15,816 bases of DNA from an uncultured Alphaproteobacteria bacterium (lineage in GTDB: Bacteria; Pseudomonadota; Alphaproteobacteria; Sphingomonadales; Sphingomonadaceae), in NCBI GenBank assembly GCA_903939555.1, contig CAJAHV010000020.1, positions 1 through 15,816 on the forward strand. Reading direction: 5' to 3'. A program made the position numbers and the translations under genes. The first letter of the stretch is position 1, and each line of letters begins with the position of its first letter. The notes beneath the pieces are model-generated. The model worked only from the letters and a program-made list of their open reading frames with translations, was not told where the DNA came from and searched no databases. This document shows, piece by piece, positions 1 through 6,501 of this stretch.

Positions 1-753
1 CTGCTGCTCGACGAACAATCGGAACGCATGATCAATGTCGCGGCACAGGCCAATGCGGCGCAGCTGGAAATGCTGCGTTATCAGCTCAACCCGCATTTCC
101 TGTTCAACACGCTGAATTCGATCTCCACCCTCGTGCTGCTCAAGCAGACCGATCGCGCCAACGCCATGCTGTCGCGGCTGGCGTCTTTCCTGCGTTACAG
201 TCTGGTGGGGGAACGCGAAGGGCTGGCAACCGTCGCGCAGGAAGCGGAGGCGCTGAAGCTCTATCTCGATATCGAACGGACCCGCTTCGAAGCCCGGCTG
301 CGCACCCGTTTCGATGTCGCGCCGGATGTGATGGAGGCGCGGCTGCCTTCGTTGCTGCTCCAGCCGATTGTTGAAAATGCCATCAAATATGCCGTTACCC
401 CCAGTGAGGATGGAGCGGATATCATTGTCGAGGCGCGACGCATTGCCGACCGGTTGGTCATCACCGTTGCCGATACCGGGCCGGGGCTAGGCGCGACCCT
501 GGCCGGTGCCGCGGCGGGTGATGTGGTGACCGGCACCCAGGTCGGGCTGGCCAATATTCGCGACCGGTTGCGCCAGACTTATGGCGATGATCACCGGCTC
601 GAACTGGCGGAAAATACGCCACAGGGCTTGATCGTGCTGATCGACATTCCATATCAGCTCGAGAATGTGAGCGCGATCGTCGGGGGCGATGGTCGTGTGG
701 ACACCCGTTCGGGGGCGCCCGCAACAGGCCCGCAATTGTTTGCGGCGCCGTAG
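1..753 (+). CDS. LytS/AlgZ-family sensor histidine kinase, 5'-truncated by the window edge
   Basis: The reading frame is open from base 1, so the gene starts outside the window; the ATG at 28 is internal. The visible 250 residues are the cytoplasmic kinase core of the LytS/YehU/AlgZ type (His_kinase plus HATPase_c). The phosphoacceptor region has QLNPHFLFNTLNSIS, with His at bases 94-96. An N-box follows (LLLQPIVENAIKYA, about residues 117-130), then a G-box (ADTGPGLG). Such kinases usually have N-terminal membrane segments that sense an unknown signal; that part is not visible. The partner is the LytTR regulator that begins 17 bases downstream and is probably co-transcribed. The C-terminal tail after the ATPase fold (about 35 residues, rich in Gly and Ala) is not conserved as far as I can tell. 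The family call is firm; the signal and target genes are unknown. Confidence 0.93.
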   Translation: MLLDEQSERMINVAAQANAAQLEMLRYQLNPHFLFNTLNSISTLVLLKQTDRANAMLSRLASFLRYSLVGEREGLATVAQEAEALKLYLDIERTRFEARLRTRFDVAPDVMEARLPSLLLQPIVENAIKYAVTPSEDGADIIVEARRIADRLVITVADTGPGLGATLAGAAAGDVVTGTQVGLANIRDRLRQTYGDDHRLELAENTPQGLIVLIDIPYQLENVSAIVGGDGRVDTRSGAPATGPQLFAAP

Positions 754-770
754 GAAAAGCGCAAAAAATC

Positions 771-1571
771 ATGGCCATCCGCACCATCATCGTCGACGAT
801 GAACCCCTTGCTATCCAGGGGCTCGAACTCCGCCTGCAGGCCTTTGACGATGTCGAGATCATCGAACGCTGTGCCAATGGCCGCGAGGCGATCCGCGCCG
901 TGCGGACGCTCAAGCCCGATCTGGTCTTTCTCGATATCCAGATGCCGGGTTTCGATGGTTTCTCCGTTGTCGCCGGGCTTGCCGACATCGAACCGCCGCT
1001 GTTTGTCTTCGTCACCGCGTTTGGCCAGCATGCCCTGAAGGCATTCGAGGCACAGGCGGTGGATTATCTGATGAAGCCGGTCGATCAGGACCGGCTGGCG
1101 GCGACTATCGATCGTGTCCGCCAGCGGCTCAGCGAGAAGCGCAGCTCAGAGGAAAGCGAACGACTGAAGGAAATTCTCACTGAAGTCGCCCCCGATTCGA
1201 TCCCCGATGACATGGCGGCTGATAGCGATGCCCATGCCGCCAACCGCTACGAACGCGTGCTCAACATCAAGGATCGCGGCCAGATCTTCCGGGTCGATGT
1301 CGGTGATATCGAACGCATCGATGCAGCCGGCGATTACATGTGCATCTATACCGCCGACCAGACCCTGATCCTGCGCGAAACGATGAAAGATCTCGAAAAG
1401 CGGCTCGATCCGCGCAAGTTCCAGCGCATCCACCGTTCCACGATCGTCAATCTCGATAACATCAAGAGCGTCAAGCCGCACACCAACGGCGAATGTTTTC
1501 TGGTGCTGGGTTCCAACACCCAGGTCAAGGTCAGCCGCAGCTATCGCGAAGTGGTGGCGCGCTTCCTGTAA
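771..1571 (+). CDS. LytTR-family response regulator
   Basis: This 266-residue DNA-binding response regulator is the partner of the kinase just upstream. Residues 1-120 form a receiver domain: acidic pocket D9-D10-E11, phosphoacceptor D55 in FLDIQMPGFDGF, switch residue T82 and K102 in the YLMKPVD segment. A linker of about 45 residues leads to a LytTR DNA-binding domain (about 165-266) with the family signature FQRIHRSTIVNLDNI. Regulators of this class bind pairs of short direct repeats upstream of target promoters. The start has only a distant Shine-Dalgarno-like AGGAAAA (752-758, 12 bases before the ATG), so translation may depend on coupling to the kinase gene. The stop lies 11 bases from the stop of the convergent hydrolase gene. 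No target can be named from this window. Confidence 0.95.
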   Translation: MAIRTIIVDDEPLAIQGLELRLQAFDDVEIIERCANGREAIRAVRTLKPDLVFLDIQMPGFDGFSVVAGLADIEPPLFVFVTAFGQHALKAFEAQAVDYLMKPVDQDRLAATIDRVRQRLSEKRSSEESERLKEILTEVAPDSIPDDMAADSDAHAANRYERVLNIKDRGQIFRVDVGDIERIDAAGDYMCIYTADQTLILRETMKDLEKRLDPRKFQRIHRSTIVNLDNIKSVKPHTNGECFLVLGSNTQVKVSRSYREVVARFL

Positions 1572-1582
1572 CGGTTTGCAGG

Positions 1583-2722
1583 TCAGCGTCTGCCCAGCCA
1601 GCGCCCGATTATCATGACCACTTCGGCCAGCTTGTCGGGCTGAAAGGCGTAATAATGGCTGGCCCCGGTGATGACATGCAAAGCGCGCGGCACTTGCGCT
1701 ACACAGTCGTGAAGTCGTTGCGTGTGACTGGGGGTGCAGGCATCATCGGCGCTGTTGCCGATCACCAGTACAGGCACCGAAATCCTCGGCCCGCAGGCTA
1801 TCCCGTCGGCATTGCTGTGATCGTGGCTCCATTGGCTGAGCCACGAGCGCAGCGTGGCATAGCGGCCCAGCCCGCCGGGCGAATCGTTGATCAGCCGCGG
1901 ATCGCCCAGATAGCAGCGCCGCGGCGTGCGGTCATTGGGATCGACCGCCGGATCCAGCCAGCGCGGATCGGCCATGGTGCCATGGACGACAAAGGCGCGT
2001 TCGGCATGCGGTCCGTCGCGCGCCCGCAAGGCCGCCAGCGTTTCCAGCGCCCACGCATCGATCCGGCGGTTGCGCGCCAGTTGCCGGGCGCGGAATTCGG
2101 CCAGGAAATCGGCAGCGTAGGGCGGCTGCGGACAGGCCGGATCATACAGGTTCCAGCGCGCATCACGGCGGGTCGGATCATTTTCATCGATGATCGACGG
2201 GTCCATCCATTCGGTCAGCGTATGGGCGCGGCTGACATGGGCGGCGAGCAGCATGACGCCATCGGCCGGCGGCAGCGCCGCCTGTGTCAGGTCGGGTGGG
2301 TCACCCGCCGGGGTCATCGTCACCCGCGGCTTCTCGGCCTCGGCCTGGTAGAACAGCGCCAGGCTGCCGCCGCCTGACCAGCCGGCGAGAATCACCCGGG
2401 CATAGCCGAGCTTGCGCCGGGCATGATCGACCCATTTGCCAAGATCGATGACGACCTTTTCCATGATCAGCGCGCTGTCGTTGTTGGGATAGCGCGAGAC
2501 GGCGGTGAGGACATGGACACCTGCCGCCGCCAATGCCGGCGGCAGCGGCAGATAATGCATGATGCCCATCGGGTGCATGAAGATGACGATGGTGTCCGAT
2601 GGGACATCAGGCTTCAGATGATGCGCCTGCAACGCGACGACACCATCGATGCCGCCATAGGTGTCGCGCAGGCCCACCGGCTCGCGAAAGCCCAGCAGCA
2701 GCGGCAGGCGCTGGTAGTTCAT
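1583..2722 (-). CDS. alpha/beta-hydrolase fold protein
   Basis: A 379-residue serine hydrolase of the alpha/beta fold. The nucleophile elbow is GWSGGGSLA with Ser116. The probable acid is D326 or D327 in IGNSADDACTP, and the probable catalytic His is H356 in TGASHYYAF, in the usual order and spacing. An HPMG segment near residues 50-53 follows the first core strands and may supply the oxyanion hole. There is no signal peptide, so the enzyme is probably cytoplasmic. It is longer than a minimal alpha/beta hydrolase; residues 150-300 hold a long insertion or cap. The ATG overlaps the stop of the upstream VOC gene by 4 bases (ATGA), so the two are translationally coupled and may act on the same compound. 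Substrate unknown; an esterase or a ring-cleavage-product hydrolase are both possible. Confidence 0.85.
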   Translation of the reverse strand: MNYQRLPLLLGFREPVGLRDTYGGIDGVVALQAHHLKPDVPSDTIVIFMHPMGIMHYLPLPPALAAAGVHVLTAVSRYPNNDSALIMEKVVIDLGKWVDHARRKLGYARVILAGWSGGGSLALFYQAEAEKPRVTMTPAGDPPDLTQAALPPADGVMLLAAHVSRAHTLTEWMDPSIIDENDPTRRDARWNLYDPACPQPPYAADFLAEFRARQLARNRRIDAWALETLAALRARDGPHAERAFVVHGTMADPRWLDPAVDPNDRTPRRCYLGDPRLINDSPGGLGRYATLRSWLSQWSHDHSNADGIACGPRISVPVLVIGNSADDACTPSHTQRLHDCVAQVPRALHVITGASHYYAFQPDKLAEVVMIIGRWLGRR

Positions 2723-3234
2723 GCGGACGCCGCCCGCTTGGCGGCAGTCCAGTCAACTAGCGCGGCGCGGTGCGCAGTAAGTTCCTCAGCCATGATCGCG
2801 TCATGGCCGGCGACCCGCCAGGTGATTTCCAGAGGCAGGCCGTTGGGATCGGAAAAATACACCGACCGGACAAAGCCATGGTCGATCGGCCCGAAACACG
2901 GCACGCCGGCGGCGTTGAGCGTGTCGCGCCAGCTCAGCAGCGCCGCTTCGCTGTCGGCTTCGAAGGCAACATGTCGGTCGAAGCCATGGACGAGTTCAAA
3001 GGCGTGCGGCGTCGCACTGCCTGGCGCATCGAAAAAGGCGAGATAATTGCCGTCGCCAAGCCCGAAGAAGATATGGACAAAGGGGTTGCTGCGGCCCGAT
3101 CCCGGCTCGCGATCCTCGATGACCAGGCCCTGCAGCGGCAGGCCGAGCAAATCTTCGTAAAAGGCTCGGGTTTCTTCGGCGTCGCGGCAGCGATAGGCGC
3201 TGTGGTGGATGCCTTTGAGCGCGTTGGGGGGCAT
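2719..3234 (-). CDS. VOC (glyoxalase/extradiol dioxygenase fold) family protein
   Basis: A 171-residue protein of the vicinal-oxygen-chelate superfamily. It opens with KGIHHSAYRCRDAEETRAFY, the usual first beta-alpha-beta module, and has the second module around residues 85-140. Likely metal ligands are H11, H88 (in FDRHVAF) and E136 (in GLPLEITW). VOC proteins bind a divalent metal and act as glyoxalases, dioxygenases, epimerases or resistance proteins. The sequence does not say which this is. The start is supported by a GGAG 8 bases upstream (complement of 3243-3246). It lies 138 bases downstream of ubiG on the same strand and overlaps the next hydrolase gene by 4 bases. Coupling to a hydrolase suggests a short degradative or detoxifying step, but that is inference. 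Confidence 0.88.
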   Translation of the reverse strand: MPPNALKGIHHSAYRCRDAEETRAFYEDLLGLPLQGLVIEDREPGSGRSNPFVHIFFGLGDGNYLAFFDAPGSATPHAFELVHGFDRHVAFEADSEAALLSWRDTLNAAGVPCFGPIDHGFVRSVYFSDPNGLPLEITWRVAGHDAIMAEELTAHRAALVDWTAAKRAASA

Positions 3235-3372
3235 GATCGGGTCTCCGTCGCTTGCCCGGACAGCATGGCACGAAAGCCGTTGTTGGCAACAGTCGAAGCG
3301 TACTGCACCGTCATGGGCGCGGCCGCATCCGTGTTCATGTTGCTTGTGCTGCGGGGAGTAAGCGCCGCCGGG
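3235..3372. other. intergenic gap between ubiG and the VOC gene
   Basis: These 138 bases separate ubiG from the VOC-hydrolase pair on the minus strand. I see no hairpin followed by a T run that would end the ubiG transcript. A weak TTGCCA hexamer reads on the minus strand at about 3286-3291 inside a small dyad (GTTG-C-CAAC), but no convincing -10 follows at standard spacing. The gap is long enough for a separate promoter, so the pair may be its own transcription unit. Confidence 0.35.
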
Positions 3373-4116
3373 TCAGGCGGGCTCGGCCGTCAGGAAATAA
3401 TTTACCGAAACGTCGTCGCCCAGGGTGAACCCCGCGCCCGGGCGCCAGGTCAGGCCGGTACTGGCGGTAACCGACAGGCCGGCATGGTCCAGTGCTTCGG
3501 TCAGCTCGGCCGGTGTCATGAAACGGTTCCAGTCGTGCGCGCCGCGCGGAATGCTGCGCAACACCATCTCGGCACCGCCGATGAGCACTGCCCAGGACGC
3601 TGCTGTACGGTTCGGTGTCGACAGGATGGCGAGCCCGCCGGGTGCCAGCAGCGCCGCAAGCGCAGCAAAGAAACTGTCGCGTCCGGCGACATGTTCGACG
3701 ACTTCAAGGCAGGTGATCAGGTCGAAACGCGCCCCCGTTGCAGCCAGCGCTTCGACCGAGGTCGCGCGATAATCGATTGCCAGCCCGCCGGCTTCGGCAT
3801 GCGCTGAGGCGGCGGCGATATTTTCCGGCGCGGCATCGATCCCGGTAGCCCTGGCACCCATCCGGGCCAGCGGTTCGGTCATCAGGCCGGCGCCGCAACC
3901 GATGTCGAGCGCGGTCTTGCCCGCCAGCGGCGTGCGGCTGCGCGGATCGCCGCCGAAACGGGCCAGCGCGGCATCGCGGATGAGGCGGCTGCGCAGCGGG
4001 GTGATCTTGTGCAGCATTGCCGAGCTGCCGGTCGGATTCCACCAGTCCGCGGCGAGTTTGCCGAAGAAGGCAGCCTCGTCGGCGGACACGCTGGGGGCCG
4101 AAATCATGCTGGCCAT
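3373..4116 (-). CDS. ubiG: ubiquinone biosynthesis O-methyltransferase UbiG
   Basis: UbiG carries out both SAM-dependent O-methylations of ubiquinone biosynthesis (2-polyprenyl-6-hydroxyphenol and 3-demethylubiquinol). The 247-residue length fits the family. The N-terminal segment (FFGKLAADWWNPTGSSAMLHKI, about residues 17-38) is characteristic of UbiG. The SAM-binding motif I is ALDIGCGAGLMTEPLARMGA (about 69-88), followed by the acidic GIDAAPENI and later the LITCLEVVEHV motif. I chose ATG at 4116 because GAGGAA lies just upstream; an in-frame TTG at 4137 would add seven residues but puts the Shine-Dalgarno site inside the gene. It is divergent from lysC with a 139-base shared upstream region, an arrangement known from alphaproteobacteria. 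It is probably transcribed alone or with the VOC gene. Confidence 0.95.
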   Translation of the reverse strand: MASMISAPSVSADEAAFFGKLAADWWNPTGSSAMLHKITPLRSRLIRDAALARFGGDPRSRTPLAGKTALDIGCGAGLMTEPLARMGARATGIDAAPENIAAASAHAEAGGLAIDYRATSVEALAATGARFDLITCLEVVEHVAGRDSFFAALAALLAPGGLAILSTPNRTAASWAVLIGGAEMVLRSIPRGAHDWNRFMTPAELTEALDHAGLSVTASTGLTWRPGAGFTLGDDVSVNYFLTAEPA

Positions 4117-4255
4117 GCTATTCCTCGTCGACCCCAAAGACGGGCTTGCTTGCCAAGGGGGGCAGGCATTTCTATCAGACGTTCACATTCTTACAACGGC
4201 AGTGCTGGAGACCCATGGTCGCAGCGGTGGTGCAGACAGGGAATAGCGGCAGGCC
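4117..4255. promoter_or_regulatory. divergent ubiG/lysC promoter region with a hairpin-like dyad
   Basis: This 139-base region must hold the promoters of both ubiG and lysC. On the plus strand TTGCTT (4146-4151) and TTCTAT (4170-4175) are spaced by 18 bases. On the minus strand a TTGTAA (about 4190-4195) and TAGAAA are spaced by about 16, so the two candidate promoters overlap. Between them is an inverted repeat, GCTTGCC (4148-4154) and GGCAGGC (4161-4167), with a 6-base loop and one wobble pair, placed as an operator would be. All assignments are by eye and weak. Confidence 0.4.
4121..4126 (-). promoter_or_regulatory. ubiG Shine-Dalgarno site (decides the start)
   Basis: On the minus strand GAGGAA precedes ATG 4116 by 4 bases (GAGG by 6). 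This favours that ATG over the in-frame TTG at 4137. Confidence 0.75.
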
Positions 4256-5479
4256 ATGGCGCGTATCGTGATGAAATTCGGCGGCACTTCGATGGCCGGC
4301 ACCGAGCGCATTCGCGGCGTGGCGGCGCGCGTCAAGCGCGAGATCGACGCCGGCAATGAAGTGGCGGTGGTGGTGTCGGCCATGGCCGGCGAGACCGACC
4401 GCTTGGTCGGCTTTTGCCGAGAAGCCTCGCCGCTGGCCGATGCGCGCGAATATGATGTGGTGGTCGCGGCGGGCGAACAGATCACCGCCGGATTGCTGGC
4501 GATCACGCTGCAAGGTGCCGGGGTGAAGGCGCGGTCATGGCTGGGCTGGCAATTGCCGATCCACACATCGGCGGCGCACAGCGTGGCGCGCATCGAAGGC
4601 GTCGATACCGAGCATGTGCTGGCGGCGATGGCCGCCGGCGAAGTCGCTGTAGTGCCGGGTTTCCAGGGGCTGTCGGACGCGGGCCGGGTGACGACGCTGG
4701 GTCGCGGTGGCTCCGATACCTCGGCGGTGGCGCTGGCGGCGGCGCTCAAGGCCGATCGCTGCGATATCTATACCGATGTCGATGGTGTTTACACCACCGA
4801 TCCGCGTATCGTGCCGCGGGCGCGCAAGCTCGCACGCATCACCTATGAGGAAATGCTCGAATTGGCCTCGGTTGGTGCCAAAGTGTTGCAGACCCGCTCT
4901 GTCGAGCTGGCGATGAAGGAAAAGGTGCGGGTTCAGGTGCTGTCGAGTTTCAGCGATGCACCGGGTACGCTGGTTGTTGACGAGGATGAAGACATGGAAC
5001 GCGAACTGATCGCCGGCGTCGCCTATGACCGCAACGAAGCCAAGGTGACGCTGGTCGGTGTCCCCGACGTGCCGGGCGTCGTTGCCGCCATCTTCGGTCC
5101 GCTCGCCGAAGCCAATATCAATGTCGACATGATCGTGCAGAACATCGCCAAGGGCGAAGGCAGCACTGATGTCACCTTCACCGTGCCGCGCACGCAATTG
5201 CCGCTGTCGCTGGATGTGCTGGAAAAAGCGCGCGGCACGATCCAGTTTGCCAAGGTGCTGTCGGATGCGGCGGTCGCCAAGATTTCGGTGGTCGGCGTCG
5301 GCATGAAAAGCCATGCCGGCGTGGCGGTGACGATGTTCAAGGCACTCGCCGACCGCGGCATCAACATCCAGGCGATCACCACGTCGGAAATCAAGGTTAG
5401 CGTGCTGATTTCGGAAGAATATGTCGAACTGGCGGTGCGCGTGCTGCACACGGCCTATGGTCTGGATGCTGCCGCATGA
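4256..5479 (+). CDS. lysC: aspartate kinase (aspartokinase), alpha subunit
   Basis: Phosphorylates L-aspartate with ATP, the first step toward lysine, diaminopimelate, threonine and methionine, in the cytoplasm. At 407 residues it is a monofunctional class like Corynebacterium and Pseudomonas enzymes. The kinase domain starts with KFGGTS (residues 7-12) and contains TTLGRGGSDTSAVALAAAL (about 146-164) and the TDVDGVYTTDPRIVP loop. Two ACT regulatory domains follow (about 265-335 and 345-405), with ANINVDMIVQN and GINIQAITTSEIKVSVLI as their signatures. Enzymes of this architecture are generally feedback-inhibited by lysine and threonine; this is family knowledge. The Shine-Dalgarno site is weak (AGG two bases before the ATG, or AGGGA farther up). 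The stop overlaps the next gene's ATG by 4 bases. A candidate internal start is listed separately. Confidence 0.97.
   Translation: MARIVMKFGGTSMAGTERIRGVAARVKREIDAGNEVAVVVSAMAGETDRLVGFCREASPLADAREYDVVVAAGEQITAGLLAITLQGAGVKARSWLGWQLPIHTSAAHSVARIEGVDTEHVLAAMAAGEVAVVPGFQGLSDAGRVTTLGRGGSDTSAVALAAALKADRCDIYTDVDGVYTTDPRIVPRARKLARITYEEMLELASVGAKVLQTRSVELAMKEKVRVQVLSSFSDAPGTLVVDEDEDMERELIAGVAYDRNEAKVTLVGVPDVPGVVAAIFGPLAEANINVDMIVQNIAKGEGSTDVTFTVPRTQLPLSLDVLEKARGTIQFAKVLSDAAVAKISVVGVGMKSHAGVAVTMFKALADRGINIQAITTSEIKVSVLISEEYVELAVRVLHTAYGLDAAA
4982..5479 (+). CDS. candidate in-frame lysC beta subunit (internal start at 4994)
   Basis: Inside lysC, at codon 247, an ATG (4994-4996) follows a good Shine-Dalgarno sequence GAGGA (4982-4986) with 7 bases between. 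The coding part is 4994-5479. The product would be a 160-residue ACT-ACT protein starting MERELIAGVAYDRNEAKVTL. From memory, the separately translated beta subunit of Corynebacterium glutamicum aspartokinase starts at the equivalent place and with a closely similar sequence. The enzyme would then be alpha2-beta2. The sequence supports the possibility; translation from this start is inference. Confidence 0.5.
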   Translation, partial: EDEDMERELIAGVAYDRNEAKVTLVGVPDVPGVVAAIFGPLAEANINVDMIVQNIAKGEGSTDVTFTVPRTQLPLSLDVLEKARGTIQFAKVLSDAAVAKISVVGVGMKSHAGVAVTMFKALADRGINIQAITTSEIKVSVLISEEYVELAVRVLHTAYGLDAAA

Positions 5480-6501
5480 CCCGTCTCGATCAGTTATCCA
5501 AGCGCGGCTGCGACTTCCTCGGCAGCCGCCATGCCATCATGGCCGGCGCGATGACTTGGGTGTCGGACCGCAACCTCGTCAGCGCGATTTCCAACGCCGG
5601 CGGCTTCGGGGTCATCGCCTGTGGGTCGATGACGCCGGCGCTGCTCGATGCCGAGATTGCCGCGACGCGGGCGCTTACCGACAAGCCATTCGGGGTCAAT
5701 CTCATCACTCTTCATCCGCAGATGATGGAACTGATCGCGGTGTGCGCCCGGCATCATGTCAGCCACATCGTCTTGGCCGGCGGGCTGCCGTCGGGTGCCG
5801 CCATCGAAGCCATCAAGGCCGCCGGCGCGAAACTGATGTGCTTTGCGCCAACGGCGGCGCTGGCCAAAAAGCTCGTGCGTTCGGGGGCCGATGCCATCGT
5901 CATCGAAGGCTCTGAAGCCGGTGGTCATATCGGTCCGGTGTCGCTGGGCGTGCTGGCGCAGGAGATCCTGCCGGTCATCACCGACGTGCCGGTGTTCGTG
6001 GCCGGCGGCATCGGTCGCGGCGCCGCCATTGCTGCCTGGCTTGAAATGGGTGCGTCGGGCGTCCAGCTCGGCACGCGCTTTGCCGCATCGGCCGAAAGCG
6101 TGGCCCACCCCAATTTCAAAAAGGCGTTTTTTCGCGCCTCGGCGCGGGATGCGGTGGCGAGCGTGCAGCTCGATCCGCGACTGCCGGTCATTCCGGTGCG
6201 CGCGCTCAAGAATGCCGGGACCGAAGCCTTTACCGCCAAGCAGCGCCAGGTCGCCGAAGCCGTCGACCGTGGCGAAATGGATCTTGCCGCCGGGCAATTG
6301 GCGATCGAACATTATTGGGCGGGTGCCCTGCGCCGTGCGGTCGTCGACGGCGATGTCGAAAATGGCAGCCTGATGGCCGGGCAATCGGTCGGCATGGTGA
6401 CCAAGGAACAGGGCGTCGCCGAAATCATTGCCGAGCTGGTCGGCGAGGCCGAAGCCGCACTGGCTTCGCGGCTACCGCCGCCGCTGGAAACGGCTGCCTG
6501 A
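5476..6501 (+). CDS. nitronate monooxygenase-like FMN protein (2-nitropropane dioxygenase family)
   Basis: A 341-residue TIM-barrel FMN protein of the NMO/FabK-like family. The N-terminal part (IMAGAMTWVSDRNLVSAISNAGGFGVIA, about 21-48) is the typical flavin-side start. The family His is H151 in GSEAGGHIGP, equivalent to the catalytic His of nitronate monooxygenase. The phosphate-binding segment is VPVFVAGGIGRGAAI, followed by MGASGVQLGTRFAASAES. Members oxidise alkyl nitronates such as propionate 3-nitronate; some relatives are enoyl-ACP reductases, so the exact reaction is not certain. The ATG overlaps the lysC stop (ATGA), and the stop shares one base with the ptsP start. It is therefore expressed together with two housekeeping genes with no obvious link in function. 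Confidence 0.85.
   Translation: MTRLDQLSKRGCDFLGSRHAIMAGAMTWVSDRNLVSAISNAGGFGVIACGSMTPALLDAEIAATRALTDKPFGVNLITLHPQMMELIAVCARHHVSHIVLAGGLPSGAAIEAIKAAGAKLMCFAPTAALAKKLVRSGADAIVIEGSEAGGHIGPVSLGVLAQEILPVITDVPVFVAGGIGRGAAIAAWLEMGASGVQLGTRFAASAESVAHPNFKKAFFRASARDAVASVQLDPRLPVIPVRALKNAGTEAFTAKQRQVAEAVDRGEMDLAAGQLAIEHYWAGALRRAVVDGDVENGSLMAGQSVGMVTKEQGVAEIIAELVGEAEAALASRLPPPLETAA

Noticed and set aside
1493..2377. A 294-codon plus-strand frame opposite the alpha/beta hydrolase
   Set aside because: The hydrolase on the minus strand has an intact catalytic triad; this frame has no recognisable feature.
2770..3807. A 345-codon plus-strand frame across the VOC gene and ubiG
   Set aside because: It overlaps two well-supported minus-strand genes and crosses their intergenic gap; composition is shadow-like.
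4535..6384. Minus-strand frames of about 300 codons opposite lysC and the nitronate monooxygenase gene
   Set aside because: Shadows with His/Arg-rich composition; both plus-strand genes are unmistakable.
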